This document shows, piece by piece, positions 45,406 through 56,235 of a stretch of 64,000 nt of DNA. The translations under genes were made by a program, and so were the position numbers. Positions within the stretch are counted from its first letter, which is position 1. Each line of letters begins with the position of its first letter. This stretch comes from Sciurus carolinensis. Taxonomy: Eukaryota > Chordata > Mammalia > Rodentia > Sciuridae. The stretch is taken from contig NC_062213.1 in NCBI RefSeq assembly GCF_902686445.1, positions 138,778,491 through 138,842,490 on the forward strand. Direction: 5' to 3'. The notes under the pieces were generated by a model, which was given only the letters and a program-made list of their open reading frames with translations, was not told where the DNA came from and searched no databases.

Positions 45406-45500
45406 TCTTAGATATGTAGCCTGGCTGACCTTGAACTTATCTTCCCACCTTGTCTGAATAGGTGAGATTACAAATACACCCCAACACATCCAGCTCTCAT
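45406..45500 (-). mobile_element. B1-family SINE, old
   Basis: 'TATGTAGCCTGGCTGACCTTGAACTTATCTTCCCACCTTGTCTGAATAGGTGAGATTACAAATACACC' is a reversed, diverged B1 monomer. Confidence 0.7.
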
Positions 45501-47214
45501 CTTCACATTTGGTACTGTGCTGTGAAAGGTAGTCCTCATTAATTAATTCAACAAATATTTACCAAGTATTAAAGGTGTATCACATAAAGATGTACAACTT
45601 ACAGTATTTTTACCTTTAACATACTGAAGGTCAACTTGCAAATGACTGGCAAGGTGCAAACTACAAAACTGATCTGTTGGACTACATTCTTAAATATTTT
45701 TCTGCTGAACATTGTTTTTAGTTTATTCCTCATAATGTTATGATTTTTAAAAACTCTACCAAAATAGGCAGACTTCCATCTGAGCATAGCATTCAGAAAG
45801 GCGGTGCAGAGATGGTGTTGACTGCTGGCAAGATGATGCAATATAATAAGAAAAACATTGTTTTTTCTATTCCTCATAATTATCAGGTTGGATGGTGTAA
45901 GAGGCTCTTTCTCACTGTTTAACAGAGAAGGTTGCTTTTCATTATTCAGGTGGAGGAAGGTTACCTCTCTCCATGCTTCTAGTTCCCATAAGATGAAAAT
46001 ATGTCACATTCTTTCAACACAGTCATGCACAAACATATACTTAGCATCAGCTGAATATATGATATGGGACATCAAAATACAATTTACTTAGGTCAATATT
46101 CATGTCAGACGAGTGAAATTTGCTTCTTTTAATCATCTCTTAATATGTCAGGAAAAGCCCCTGGGGCTATGTACAGGTAAAGATGATTTATTTTGTAATA
46201 GATGTTCCTTTGTCTTTATCTGGTGGTGCGCCTGAACCCTACCCTAGAGTCAAAGAATTATCAAAGATCTGTTGATCCATGAGACCAGTCATTCTTTGGT
46301 CCCCAGACATTTGCTGAGCAACTTGTTAGACCTTGCACTGGGACCTGGGGTAACAAAGATGCATGAGCTCTACTTACAGTCTTTGAATTGAATTATTCAT
46401 GTCCAGTAAGATATTTCAAGTAGGTTTCAGTTCTCCATGAACTTTTAAATTCTTTCCCCTTAACCTTTGGCCTTTTAGATTACATACATCCTAACATGCA
46501 GATAGAAGCAAGAAGGTAAGATGGTTTTTTGTGAAAAGCACAACATCCTTTGCAGGCAGTCGTTGATCTTTGTTATAGAGCCTTGGTTTAGGGGACCGGT
46601 CTTCAGATCCTTTCAGACTTCATTCATTGCCCAGGTTCTGGCTCTGTTCTTGGGGTCTGGGAGCTTTGGGCTATTACAGATGAGACAGTTCCTGTTCCTG
46701 TCTGGGTCCCCCAGGATTCCCTACTGGGAGCAATGATTGGGAAGACCCATGTTTCTACGTAAACATAAACATCAGCAATCATACATCAAATTCCAATAGA
46801 ATCACTGCATTTGAGCACTTGTATTTTCAGAACAAACAATACCTTATTAATTAGTGAAAGACATGTTTAATGTAATACCAGCAATATGCCCTATTCTCCT
46901 TCTAGCTAAGTGTTTATGTATATGGATTTGTTTTTATGGTTAAAAATGTTATAATTACATTCTCTTCATACTCATAAAATACCATTTAGCTTAAATAACT
47001 GGTATTTTCTCTGGTAACTTCCATGTGGCATCTGCTCAAACTACCCTTCAAACTATGGCATTAATTTGCTAAACTGTTGTCTCTTTGTACTTGCCTTGAG
47101 AAACCTGTTTCTTGCTAATACCCTTTTCCCAAAACCTCACTAAACTTACAGCAATACCTCAGCGTATTACATTTGACAATATTTTTGTGTTACATTTTCC
47201 TATGTGGTGTACTG
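45501..47214. other. Unique noncoding DNA
   Basis: About 1.7 kb. The minus frame at 45599-45877 and plus frames at 45858-46091 and 46521-46736 have no recognised domain. A short old-repeat fragment may lie at 46310-46385. Confidence 0.4.
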
Positions 47215-47415
47215 GTTATGTGTGTGGGCTTTAGAGTTCATCAGATGTGGCTCTGTATCCCAGTTTTAGAATTTGATAGATGTGATCTTGAGCAATTTGC
47301 ATCAACTTTCTGTGCTAGTTTTCCCCATCTGTAAAATGGGCAAGCTGATATCAAACTTTTAAAATAGCATTATTGTTTAAGAGGAATAGCATAGTGTCTG
47401 GTTCAGAGTAAATGC
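47215..47415 (+). repeat. MIR SINE
   Basis: 'GATGTGATCTTGAGCAATTTGCATCAACTTTCTGTGCTAGTTTTCCCCATCTGTAAAATGGGCAAGCTGATA' is a clear MIR core and 3' half, ending 'CATAGTGTCTGGTTCAGAGTAAATGC'. Confidence 0.85.
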
Positions 47416-47459
47416 TTAATATTTTTTTTTTCCTTTGGCATTGTGATAATTTTCTTGGC

Positions 47460-47620
47460 ATAGTAGGAAGAACACAGGCATTGAAATCAATAGACTCTTT
47501 TAAACCATGTCACTGGGCAAGTCAGTTGCCTGCATCTGAGTTTCCTCACTTATTAAGTAGAAAAAAACATCACCTTACCACACTGAGATGCTACTACAAG
47601 TATTAATTAAGATAAAATAT
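47460..47620 (+). repeat. Second MIR SINE in tandem
   Basis: 'ACACAGGCATTGAAATCAATAGACTC', 'CACTGGGCAAGTCAGTTGCCTGCATCTGAGTTTCCTCACTTATTAAG'. Same orientation as the MIR that ends 45 bp upstream. Confidence 0.75.
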
Positions 47621-47924
47621 GTAACAAAAAAATCAGTCATGTTGGATGAAGTCATGTCATGGGCCTTGTCATGACTCACAAAGAATCCTTTGTTATCACC
47701 AATCTCTTGTCTAATCTACAGGTATATTTAGCACCATAGGGGGTTTTACTATTTATAAAATGTACGGCTTCCTTGACTGGGGTTATATGCTGTTTACTAA
47801 CCATTGAAGCCCTTTTATAATTATTTCTCCTTAGGTCTATGTATAAATGTTTTAATTAAGAATATTTTGTCTCTAGGTACTCTTGAGATTGTTTCTAGTT
47901 TATGCCATGGCTTTTGTCTACCTG
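47621..47924. other. Noncoding DNA
   Basis: Nothing recognised. Confidence 0.45.
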
Positions 47925-48305
47925 GAAGCACTGCTGGGAGTTTGCCAGTGTGTGCATGTGTTCATTCCCTCACCCAGCAATGTCTGCTGCATGCCTGTTA
48001 TGTATGGGGCCGTGCTTTCTGTGTTTGGGGTAATCAATGAACAAACTATATAAAGATGTCTTTCCTTATGAAGCTTACATTACAATGGAGGAAGATAGAC
48101 AATAAGCAATCACATTTATATAGACTCTTAGCAGTTACATTGATAGGCTTTGTGGAAAAAAAGAGTAAGAAAGTTTAAGGCAGGTCAGGAGTCTGGGTGG
48201 AGCTGCAGTTTTAAATAGGGTGGTAGGAGTGACCTCATTGAAAAGGTGACATTTAGACAAACATTTTAGATGAAAGCTACACAGAAGCAATTTGAAGAGT
48301 AGAGT
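47925..48305 (+). repeat. Ancient mammalian repeat fragment
   Basis: 'CTGCATGCCTGTTATGTATGGGGCCGTGC', 'AATCAATGAACAAACTATATAAAG', 'TTATGAAGCTTACATTACAATGGAGGAAGATAGACAATAAGC', 'TTTTAAATAGGGTGGTAGGAGTGACCTCATTGAAAAGGTGACATTTAG'. It is the best-preserved 5' half of the family in this window. Confidence 0.6.
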
Positions 48306-48489
48306 ATATTTTTCCCAACTCCATAAAACCTTGGTACTTTCAACTTGATTACTTCATAAAACATAAAGATCCTTCCATGAACCCGGTTCTGCTTCTGCTT
48401 TACCTAGGTGCATTGTGTTACTGCTGGGTCTTTCTGATCTCCTTATTTCCAGCCCTGGTTTTCTGTAATTGATATTCTCACATCACAAG
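48306..48489. other. Noncoding DNA
   Basis: Nothing recognised. Confidence 0.45.
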
Positions 48490-48865
48490 GTGATATTTGA
48501 AATACAGATTGGATTATGTAACATTCCTCCTCAAAATGCCCAGTCTCTTTCTGTTGCTCTCTGAGTAAAGTCCATACTCCTTGGCAGGAGGACCAGGGCC
48601 GTGGGATGCTCCACCAACTTCCTCTTATGCCATATCCCTTCTTGGGGGCCAGACTTGATCTTGGTTTCTCTGCGTTTTATATTTCTTTCCCTTTGCCAAC
48701 ATGCTCACCAGAAATATGCTTTCCTACATTTCATGTTTAATATAAATTGTGTTACTCTGTCAAGGCCTAGTTTTAATAATGCCTCCTTTGAACTTTTCTT
48801 ATGACTTCCAGGTCAAGTTCATTATTCTATGCACTTATTCATTTCTCTAGGCTCTGAGCAATTTA
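48490..48865 (-). mobile_element. L2 LINE 3' region
   Basis: 'ATTCCTCCTCAAAATGCCCAGTCTCTTTCTGTTGCTCTCTGAGTAAAGTCCATACTCCTTGGCAGGAGG' and later 'TTCATGTTTAATATAAATTG' are reverse-orientation L2. The frame at 48601-48804 is a shadow. Confidence 0.65.
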
Positions 48866-48894
48866 GGCTAGATGCCTATCTTCTCTGGAAATGG

Positions 48895-49122
48895 TCTATT
48901 TTATTTTATATTTTATTTTATTTTTGTACCATGGATTGAATCCAGGAGAGCTTAACCACCGAACCACATCTCCAGCCCTTTTTATTTTTATGTTGAGACA
49001 GGGTCTTGCTGAGTTGCTTGGGGCCTCACTCAATTGCTGAAATTCACTAATTGTGATCCCTGCCTCAGCCTCTAGAGTTGTTGGGTTTACAGGTGTGTAC
49101 CACTGCTTTCTGCTGGTTAATT
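48895..49122 (-). mobile_element. MEN-type (B1+ID) composite SINE
   Basis: A reversed A-rich tail (TTTTATTTTATATTTTATTTTA) leads to a reversed ID unit, 'GATTGAATCCAGGAGAGCTTAACCACCGAACCACATCTCCAGCCC', then a reversed B1 unit, 'GAGACAGGGTCTTGCTGAGTTGC ... TGTTGGGTTTACAGGTGTGTACCACTGC'. Confidence 0.9.
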
Positions 49123-49574
49123 TTTAATGGAGCAAAGATGGTTCTTTCTTGACATGGAATCATCTCAGAGTTTAGAACGCTGCTTAGCCCACATGAGACA
49201 ATTTTGCATACTTGAATTAACCAAATCAAATAAGCCACCTATCATCTTTGAGTCTCAGCCTCCTCATTTAAAAATTATTTAAGGGCATATTTTCATGAAT
49301 AAAATTAAAAATTAGATGAGATTGAGATAATGTCTCATTATTTAAATGCTTCTTGTTGTGACTGGCATGTCGTATGGCTTCTGTAAATGTTTGGTGAATC
49401 AGACTTTGTTTTCTAGATTACCTTTTAGTAGCAGTAGGATTTCATTATCCATCTTACTCTTTCTCATTGTAGAATAGCTTCATAATTGTCAGCATTTTCT
49501 TTCTTGGGTTTTAAAGCAGCCCTCTTTCAGTTTTCTCTTTCTAAATGGTTTCTGTGTGTTTTTTTCTGTATTTT
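49123..49574. other. Noncoding DNA, possible MIR remnant
   Basis: A weak MIR-like phrase 'GAGTCTCAGCCTCCTCATTT' lies near 49250. Otherwise unassigned. Confidence 0.35.
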
Positions 49575-49791
49575 TTTTTAATTCATAGGTTTTTATTTTT
49601 AAAGGTCTGTATTAGGTACACAGCAAAACTTGGTGGAAAGTAGATCCCATATACTTGTCCCTCCCTGCCACATTCAGCCTTCGTACCACCAATGTCCTGC
49701 ACCAGCGTGGTACATTTGTTACAACTGACATTCACGCGTCAATATCAACCAAGTCTATATTTTATATTAGAGTCATACATTCTATGGGCTG

Positions 49792-50230
49792 TGTTTTAGT
49801 CAAGTTTTTTGCTGCTGTGACTAAAAAGACTCAATTAGTCTTTTCCTATAGAGGAGGAAAGGTTTATTTAGAGCTCACAGTTTCAGAGGTCTCAATCCAT
49901 AGACAGTGAGGCCATTCCTTGGGGCTCAAGGTGAGGCTGAACATCATGGTGGGAGAGTGTGGCAGGGGGAAGCTGCCTCACATCATGGTGGACTAGGAAG
50001 CAGAGAGACTCCACTCACCAGATACAAATATAAACTCCAAAGCTACACTTTCAATTCCCATATCCTCCAGCCACACCCTACCACTTCAGTTACCACTCAG
50101 TTAATCCCTATCAGGGGATTATTCACTGATTGTGTTAAGATTCTTACAACCCAATCATTTCTCCTCTGAACCTTCTTGCATTGTCTCACCTGTGAGCTTT
50201 TGGGGGACATCTCACATCTGAACCATAACA
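49792..50230 (-). mobile_element. MaLR solo LTR, complete
   Basis: On the plus strand from TGTTTTAGTCAAG to GAACCATAACA, the reverse of TGTTATGG...CTAAAACA. Same family as the LTRs of the proviruses at 13981-16182 and 35671-37959 (shared 'AGGTTTATTTAGAGCTCAC', 'GCATTGTCTCACCTGTGAGCTTTTGGGGGACATC'). No clear 5-bp target duplication remains. Confidence 0.88.
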
Positions 50231-50440
50231 GTTGTATATTCTACATTTTATGGGCATAAATTCTATGGGTTTTGACAAATTCTGTGATATATTGAACATG
50301 GTATGGATTGACATTCTATGGGTTTTGACAAATTTATAATTACATGTATCCATCATTATAGTAACATACAGAATATTTTCACTTCCCTAAATATCCCTGG
50401 TGGTCTACCTGTTTATCCCCTTTCCCCCATCAACCCCAAG

Positions 50441-50974
50441 TGTAGGGAACTTTCCTCAAGCTTATCTGACAGCAGTCACTGACACCATGGTCTAAGTAAG
50501 CCAAACAGTCTGAACAGAGAAACTGAAGTAATGGTAAAGACTCGCCACGGAATGAAGTTCTTTGCAGTTGCTGAGGCTGAGTTTGAGCTGAGGGGAGGCC
50601 TCGTTCTGTCATGCATCCCAGAAAGCTGTGATGTGAGCTCGCTCGGGCTGCCTTGCCTCATGCTGTGTGCTGGAGCTTGCCATTTCCCCAGTCCTTTGTC
50701 TCAGACCTGTTGCTGGGCAGAATTGCTTAGGCATGCTTTGTTTGTTTACACTACCTGGACCCTTGTTCACCTACAGGCTGACTCTGTTATACTTTAACAA
50801 GCGTGTTAACCTGATTGGATAATGTGCCTATATGTCCTGTGCAACCCTAAATAAAATTAGACCCGTGCCTTCAGAGCTTGATCTCTGATGCCTGAGTAAG
50901 TGCACTGGGTAAGACTAGGTAGGATAGGCATTGTTTGTCCTCACCCTCAGTAAACCCATCTCTGAACATCTACA
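50441..50974 (+). mobile_element. Solo LTR of a different retrovirus family, 6-bp target duplication
   Basis: A 534-bp block begins TGTAGGGAAC and ends CATCTACA, so it has short TG...CA inverted ends. It is flanked by CCCAAG (50435-50440) and CCCAGG (50975-50980), a 6-bp duplication with one change. It contains a polyadenylation-like AATAAAA at about 50852. The L1 sequence continues on both sides. A 6-bp duplication is typical of class II (ERVK-type) elements, but the family is not identified. Orientation is inferred from the AATAAA only. Confidence 0.6.
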
Positions 50975-51189
50975 CCCAGGAAGCTACCAATATTTTCAGT
51001 CTCTCCATGTTTTTGCCTTTTCCAGAATGTCATATGACTGGAATCATGTGGTATGCAGACTTTTCAGACTAGCTTCTTTCACTTAACTGTATGCATGTAA
51101 GATTCCTCCATGTTTTTTGTTTTTTTGTTTTTTGTTTTGTTTTTTCTTTTTCATGCTGAATGAAACTCCATTGTATAATATATATTTTT

Positions 51190-51655
51190 TAAAGACTGTC
51201 TTTTCCCCATTTTGAGGCCTGGTTAGATGTTGCTCTTGAATAACTGATACAGTCCTCACTTTATACCATCTCCCTTTTCAGGCTCGAATACACATGTATT
51301 TATATTATAGGCCCACCTGGATCACTCCAAGCCCAGGTACCCAACAACTGGGTATATTGTATATTCTCCAAAGCTCTTGAAACCACTTACACTACTCAAT
51401 CCTGAGACCACTTGCCCCACCTTGCCCATCCCTCCCTGTGGAAATCATAGTTAAGGTGCTTGCCCACAGTTCCTTCTGTCTTTCTGTCTTGTGACCCTAA
51501 TGCTTTCTCTGAGTGACCCTGCATGGCACATTGTTTCTCTTCAGAGAACTGTGTGTTTGTTATTGTATAACAAACTATAAATTCTTTCTGCTTTCTTTCT
51601 TGATTTGTGCCTGGCTTCACCATACCTCTCTCATGGTAATAGGGACAAAACACAT
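51190..51655. mobile_element. LTR-like insertion in L1, unidentified
   Basis: About 465 bp of non-L1 sequence lies between two adjoining L1 phrases ('CTCCATTGTATAATATATA' and 'GAATGTACTCTAGTTTATTTTCCC'). A TGTC...AACACA frame suggests an LTR, but boundaries and family are uncertain. The minus-strand frame at 51396-51653 lies in it. Confidence 0.4.
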
Positions 51656-51991
51656 TATTTGAATGTACTCTAGTTTATTTTCCCATTTACCTATTGAAAG
51701 TCAGCTTGGCCATTTCCCATTTTTGACAATTATGAACAGAACTGCTGTAAACATTCAAGTGCAGGTTTTTATATGGATGTCTCCTTTGACTAAATATGAA
51801 GGAGTATAGTTCCTGGATTTTATCATCAGAGTATGTTTAGATTTATAAGAAATCACTAAACTCTTTCATAGTAATTACCATTTTTCATTCTCATTAACAA
51901 TGAATAGGAGTTCTTGTTGCTCTACAACTTTGCCAGCATTTGGTATTGTCAGTATTTTGGATTTTAGTCATTTTAATAGGTGTATAGTGCT

Positions 51992-52399
51992 TGTCACAGT
52001 TTGGATGTTGAATGTGCCCCAAAGCCCATATGTTAAAGGCTTGGGCACCTTAGGGAGATGATGGGACCTTTGGCTTAGTGGGAGGTCCTTAGGTCATTGA
52101 GGGTGTGTCTGGAAGTTCTCATGGGACATCTTGTCAGTTCCTGTGAGAGGATTGTTGTAAAAGCCCGAGTTTGGCCCCACCTTATGCCCCTGCTCCTGGT
52201 TTCAGATGTAATTACTTGCTCACTCCTGATATATGTACCCACCATTGCCATCTGCCACATGCCATGAAGTGGTAGAGTTGAGGGGTGTCCCTCACTGCTC
52301 CTGTGCTCTGCCCTCTGGAAGATGACTTAAATGCAGTTTTTCTTTTTGTATTAGCTTTCTCAAGTATTTCCTTATAGTAATGCCAAGCTGACTAGTACA
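51992..52399 (+). mobile_element. MaLR-type solo LTR
   Basis: TGTCACAGTTTGGATGTTGAATGTGCCCC to CAAGCTGACTAGTACA. It has 'GATGATGGGACCTTTGGCTTAGTGGGAGGTCCTTAGGTCATTGAGGG' and 'CACCATTGCCATCTGCCACATGCC' in MaLR order. The AATAAA signal is lost. L1 sequence abuts both ends. Confidence 0.82.
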
Positions 52400-52630
52400 G
52401 CAGTATCTTATTTCAATTTGCAATTCCTGAATGACCTATGATGTTTAGCATCTTTTCAACGCTTACTTGCCATCAGTTTACTCTGCTATTGTGTCTGTTC
52501 AAGTCTTTTGTTCATTTTTAAATTGAGTTGTTCATTTTCTTATTGTTGAGTTTTAAGAAATCTTTATGTATTTGGATAACTGATATGGCTTTTGTGCATG
52601 TACTTTGCTATTTGGTTGTCTGAGAATTCA

Positions 52631-54100
52631 TAGATTTGCTTTTGTAATGGGTGGTCCCCTGTAACCATTTTAGTTATTCAAAGGCATTTTTTTTCTGAGT
52701 ATTTATTCAAGCAACATAGTGAGAGACACTAACTTCTAAAACCTCTATTGCTACTTATCAGATGTTAGCAAATCAATAAGTCAATCAAACACTTAACCAC
52801 TTTATATTTTTTCCTAGACATATAGAAGATTGCAAGGAAGTAAAAGGCATGGCCACTGTTTTCAATACAGCCAGAGTCTGTTTTTGAGTGATAATTTAAA
52901 TAAAAATATAGAGTGGATTTTGTGGTACAAACTATAAATACAGCAAAAATTTAGAGAATAGGCATCCACATGGACAGAATAATTGAGAATGGTTTCATGG
53001 ATGACCTGAAAGATGACCTTGATCTAGGATGGTAACCTGTGGACAAGTGGCAAAAAATAATGTAAAGTACGAGGCAGAGCACCTTTAACTAAGTGCCTTA
53101 ATCACTGTAAATGCTTACAATTTTGATTGTATAGTTAGCCCCTCAAGAAGGCAAAGCAGGGAGCTTCTTTCTAATTGACTGATTTGAAAGGGTCAGCAGG
53201 ACCCCAATTCCATGCCTACTCCTTATGCTCCTACCATGCCACACTAGATATTTATGCATTTAATCTTTCAGAAGCACTAGAGAGATGAATCTGTGGAATG
53301 AAGATGTGGTTGTAAGTATAGTACTCATTCATTAATTTATGTGATCTTCTATTTATTTATTTGACAAATATATATTGGGCCCCTTCTCTATGGTAAGCAT
53401 TGTGCTGGATCCTGGGTATAAAAGAGGAATAGGCTCTACTTCTTGCCTAAAGTCGCTCAGAGCTGGTGACCCTGTGTTTACCCATGACCGTGGTACAATG
53501 GAACACATGCCCTTTTATAGGAGAGGAAAAAGTGATGGAGGCATGTGGAGCCCGTGGCAGTAATGTGAGGCTTGAGGGGATAAGAGCGTTGACCATGGGG
53601 GAAAAAGGGAGAAGAGAGTTTCTTATTGTTTTTTTCTTCCCCTTTGCCCTTTGTTTTCACTCCTGAAAATTTTTCCTTAAAGCCTTTAGGAGTACTAAGC
53701 AGAGTGGTATTCTTAGGAGACTCTGGGGGGTTGGGCTCAGTGGTCCCTTCCAACCAAGAGAGAAAGGTGGAGTCTATGCAGGTGGGTTGTGGCCCGCCAA
53801 AATGGAGTGTTGGCACCTAAGAGAGGTGAGAAGGGCTGCCTGGCAGGAAAGCATCTCAGTGTGAGGAGTTAAAGTTTAAGTGCAGCAAGAGGAACAGCAC
53901 TTGTAGCCAAGGAGATAGACTAAATAAGTAAATATACTACAGACAACATGAGGCAAATTTTCATAGCCAGAGAAGGTAATTCCACATATGGAAATGACAA
54001 AACAAAGAGTGAACTCTCTAGTATTGTATGAGAATTGGAGTTATCAGTGTAAACTCGTGATTTTTCTCTCTTTACATATGCACAGAAATAAATAAAGGAG
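52631..54100. other. Unique noncoding DNA
   Basis: About 1.5 kb. An old-repeat fragment ('ATATATTGGGCCCCTTCTCTATGGTAAGCATTGTGCTGG') lies near 53367-53420. Plus frames at 53375-53820 and minus frame at 53478-53816 overlap and show no domain. Confidence 0.4.
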
Positions 54101-54142
54101 TGGTGTGTGTGTGTGGGTGTGTGTGGGTGTGTGTGTGTGTCT
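54101..54142 (+). repeat. (TG)n with GGG interruptions
   Basis: TG units interrupted twice by TGGG. It gives the His/Thr runs seen in minus-strand frames. Confidence 0.95.
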
Positions 54143-54179
54143 GAGACATTTGAGAGCAGTGGCAAGCCAACAGCAACAA

Positions 54180-55068
54180 GCCCAGCAAACACCCAGATCT
54201 TTGGCTGGGCCATTACCTTTAGGGCAGGGCAATTACAAGGTGAGCCTGCATAATCTTGCTATACTAGAAAACAGTGACTTGCTCAAAGAATGACAGAATG
54301 ACAAGAGCATGGCCAAAGAATCCAGAATCCAGCTGGAAGGCGCTTCCATTGGTCAATTGGGGCTGTTTGTGCATCAAGACAAGTAACAATAGTAATAGAT
54401 GATAACTTTAGAAGAAGATAAGAAACTATGACCTCATACTGATACAAATAATTAAGTATGTTGAAAGTTTGATGAAAATCAGGGGAGCTACAGAGGTTGA
54501 AAATATTCCCCACAAAATACTTATTAATTACAGAAGGAAAAAAAGTAACATCCAGTGGAGAAACTTGGCAGAAACTACCTTCATTAAGTGATCAATGTCA
54601 ACCTCGCCAGAAATGGGAAAGACGACGTGTGCTGCAAGGTGGAATATGATGAGTCGCACACAGCATCATTTCTGAAGTTTTCTTGTTAAAAATAAAAGAA
54701 ATTGACTCTAATCATGGAAACATCAGAAAAAGGTAAAGATAGGTCCATTTCATAAAAACTGCCCTGAATATTCAAAGGTGTTGAGGTCATGAAAGTTTAA
54801 AAGCATCAAGGAATAAATCTATGTTGAATGAGACTCTGACAACAAAATGCAGTGTGGATTCTAAACTGGACTCTTCTGTATAAAGGGCATTTTTGGAAAA
54901 ATTAAGAAAATATGAAGGGTATCCATAGATTAGATGGTGATAATATATAAATCTTGATTTCCTACTTTCGATGGTTTTATCTGACAATACAGGAGAAAAG
55001 TATTATTTATAATGTAGTATATTTATTTATAAGATATATAATTCACAGTATATGGAGGTTTGGGATAT
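54180..55068 (+). mobile_element. L1M-type LINE 3' region
   Basis: 'ACTCTGACAACAAAATGCAGTGTGGATTCTAAACTGGACTC', 'TATAAAGGGCATTTTTGGAAAAATTAAGAAAATATGAAGGG', 'TCCATAGATTAGATGGTGATAATATA' and 'CTTGATTTCCTACTTTCGATGG' follow an old L1M 3' UTR. The 5' boundary is uncertain. It is cut by the LTR at 55069. Confidence 0.65.
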
Positions 55069-55501
55069 TGTGCTAGATATGGTTTATGGAAAACAGTTCT
55101 TTGTACTGTATTGCCATGGCTTGTGTATGGTTTGTTCACACCAAAAGTTCCCAAGGTAATAGTGTTGAAAGGTGTTGGGCCCTTTAAGAGGGATTAATGT
55201 TTTCTTGTGGGATTGAGTTCTTGGTCTTAATGAACTGGATTGGTTATGGCAAGGGTGGGTTATTATTAAGCCAGCCTGGTACTCTCCTTGGTCTCTGTCT
55301 TGTGCATGGGTTCTTCTACGTGTGCTCCACTTCCTGTTTGCTTTTCTGCCGTGAGGTGAACAGTAGCATGAGGATCTCACCAGAAGCCAGGTAGATGCCA
55401 GCACCATGTTCTTGGACCTCCAGAACTGTGACCCGTTTTTTTTTGTAATAGAGTTCCCAACCTTAGATATTTTGTTGTATCAACAAAGATGCACTAAAAC
55501 A
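55069..55501 (+). mobile_element. MaLR-type solo LTR
   Basis: TG...CTAGATATGGTTTATGG to ATGCACTAAAACA, with 'TTCCTGTTTGCTTTTCTGCCGTGAGGTGAACAG' and 'ACCAGAAGCCAGGTAGATGCCAGCACCATG...CTTGGACCTCCAGAACTGTGA' in MaLR order. A T-run replaces the usual AATAAACCTC segment. Confidence 0.8.
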
Positions 55502-55619
55502 TGAATATACATTTTTTAAAAAAACACAAACTTGAGACTACTCATTTTAAAAAAAGGTAGAGAAGAGAAATTCCTATGGAGAGGCCTAAACCTGTTATCA
55601 GATAACATATTAGTGGGAA
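55502..55619. other. Spacer between two LTRs
   Basis: AT-rich; may be a remnant of the L1M that ends at 55068. Confidence 0.4.
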
Positions 55620-55988
55620 TGTTGTCACTTGAATCTTGAACCAAAGGGCTTATTTCTTAAGGGCTTTGTGACCAGCCTGTAGTGCTACTGGGAGGTGTTA
55701 GAACCCTTAGGAATTGTGGCCTAATGGAAGGAGATTAGGTCATTGGGGGCATGCTCTTGAAGGTGATATCTCGACCCTGACCATTCCTCTCTCTCTCTTT
55801 GTTTTCCAGCCATCCTGAGATGAACAGGCCTCCTCTGCTATGTGCTCTCAGCATGATGCAGTCCTGAAGCAACAGGGCCGAATGACCATAGACTGTCACC
55901 TCTGAAACCATGAGTCAAAATAAATGTCCTTTTAAATTTATTTGATCTCAGGTATTTGTTACAGTAATTAGAAAACTGACTAAAACCA
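55620..55988 (+). mobile_element. MaLR-type solo LTR
   Basis: TGTTGTCACTTGAATCTTGAACC to AACTGACTAAAACCA. It has 'GGGAGGTGTTAGAACCC', 'CTAATGGAAGGAGATTAGGTCATTGGGGGCATGCTCTTGAAGG', 'CATGAGTCAAAATAAATGTCC' with the AATAAA signal near 55920. Different subfamily from its neighbour at 55069, so an independent insertion. Confidence 0.82.
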
Positions 55989-56129
55989 GGAGCTTGTTTG
56001 ATAGTCAATGGAGAATATAGCTGTGGAAAATATAACACCAAACATGGTGCCTATGATAGCTCTAAGTGTACATTTGGAGCTGGGATTCTAGGTGTGGGGT
56101 CCACGCAATTTACAATTTAACAGTGGAAT
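55989..56129. other. Noncoding DNA
   Basis: Nothing recognised. Confidence 0.45.
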
Positions 56130-56235
56130 GTCTAGTTAAAGTACTTACTTTTTCTGGATGGCTATTTCCTCATCTGTAAAATAAAGAGTCAATGTAGCTC
56201 TCTTCTGGCTCTAAAATTCGATGCTGTGATTTCAT
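56130..56235 (+). repeat. MIR SINE fragment
   Basis: 'GGATGGCTATTTCCTCATCTGTAAAATAAAGAGTCAATGTAGCTCTCTTCTGGCTCTAAAATTCGATG' is the MIR 3' half. Confidence 0.75.

Larger units (their letters stand above)
49575..52630 (-). mobile_element. L1 LINE, 3' part, broken by four LTR-type insertions
   Basis: L1 segments on the plus strand are 49575-49791, 50231-50440, 50975 to about 51190, about 51656-51991 and 52400-52630. They run in order: 'GGTACACAGCAAAACTTGG', 'CCAGCGTGGTACATTTGTTACAACTGAC'; 'TATGGGTTTTGACAAATTTATAATTACATGTATCCATC'; 'CCTTTTCCAGAATGTCATATGACTGGAATCATG'; 'CCCATTTACCTATTGAAAGTC'; 'TCTTATTGTTGAGTTTTAAG'. This is a reversed L1M-type 3' UTR and ORF2 end. About 1.2 kb of L1 is spread over 3 kb. 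Confidence 0.88.
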
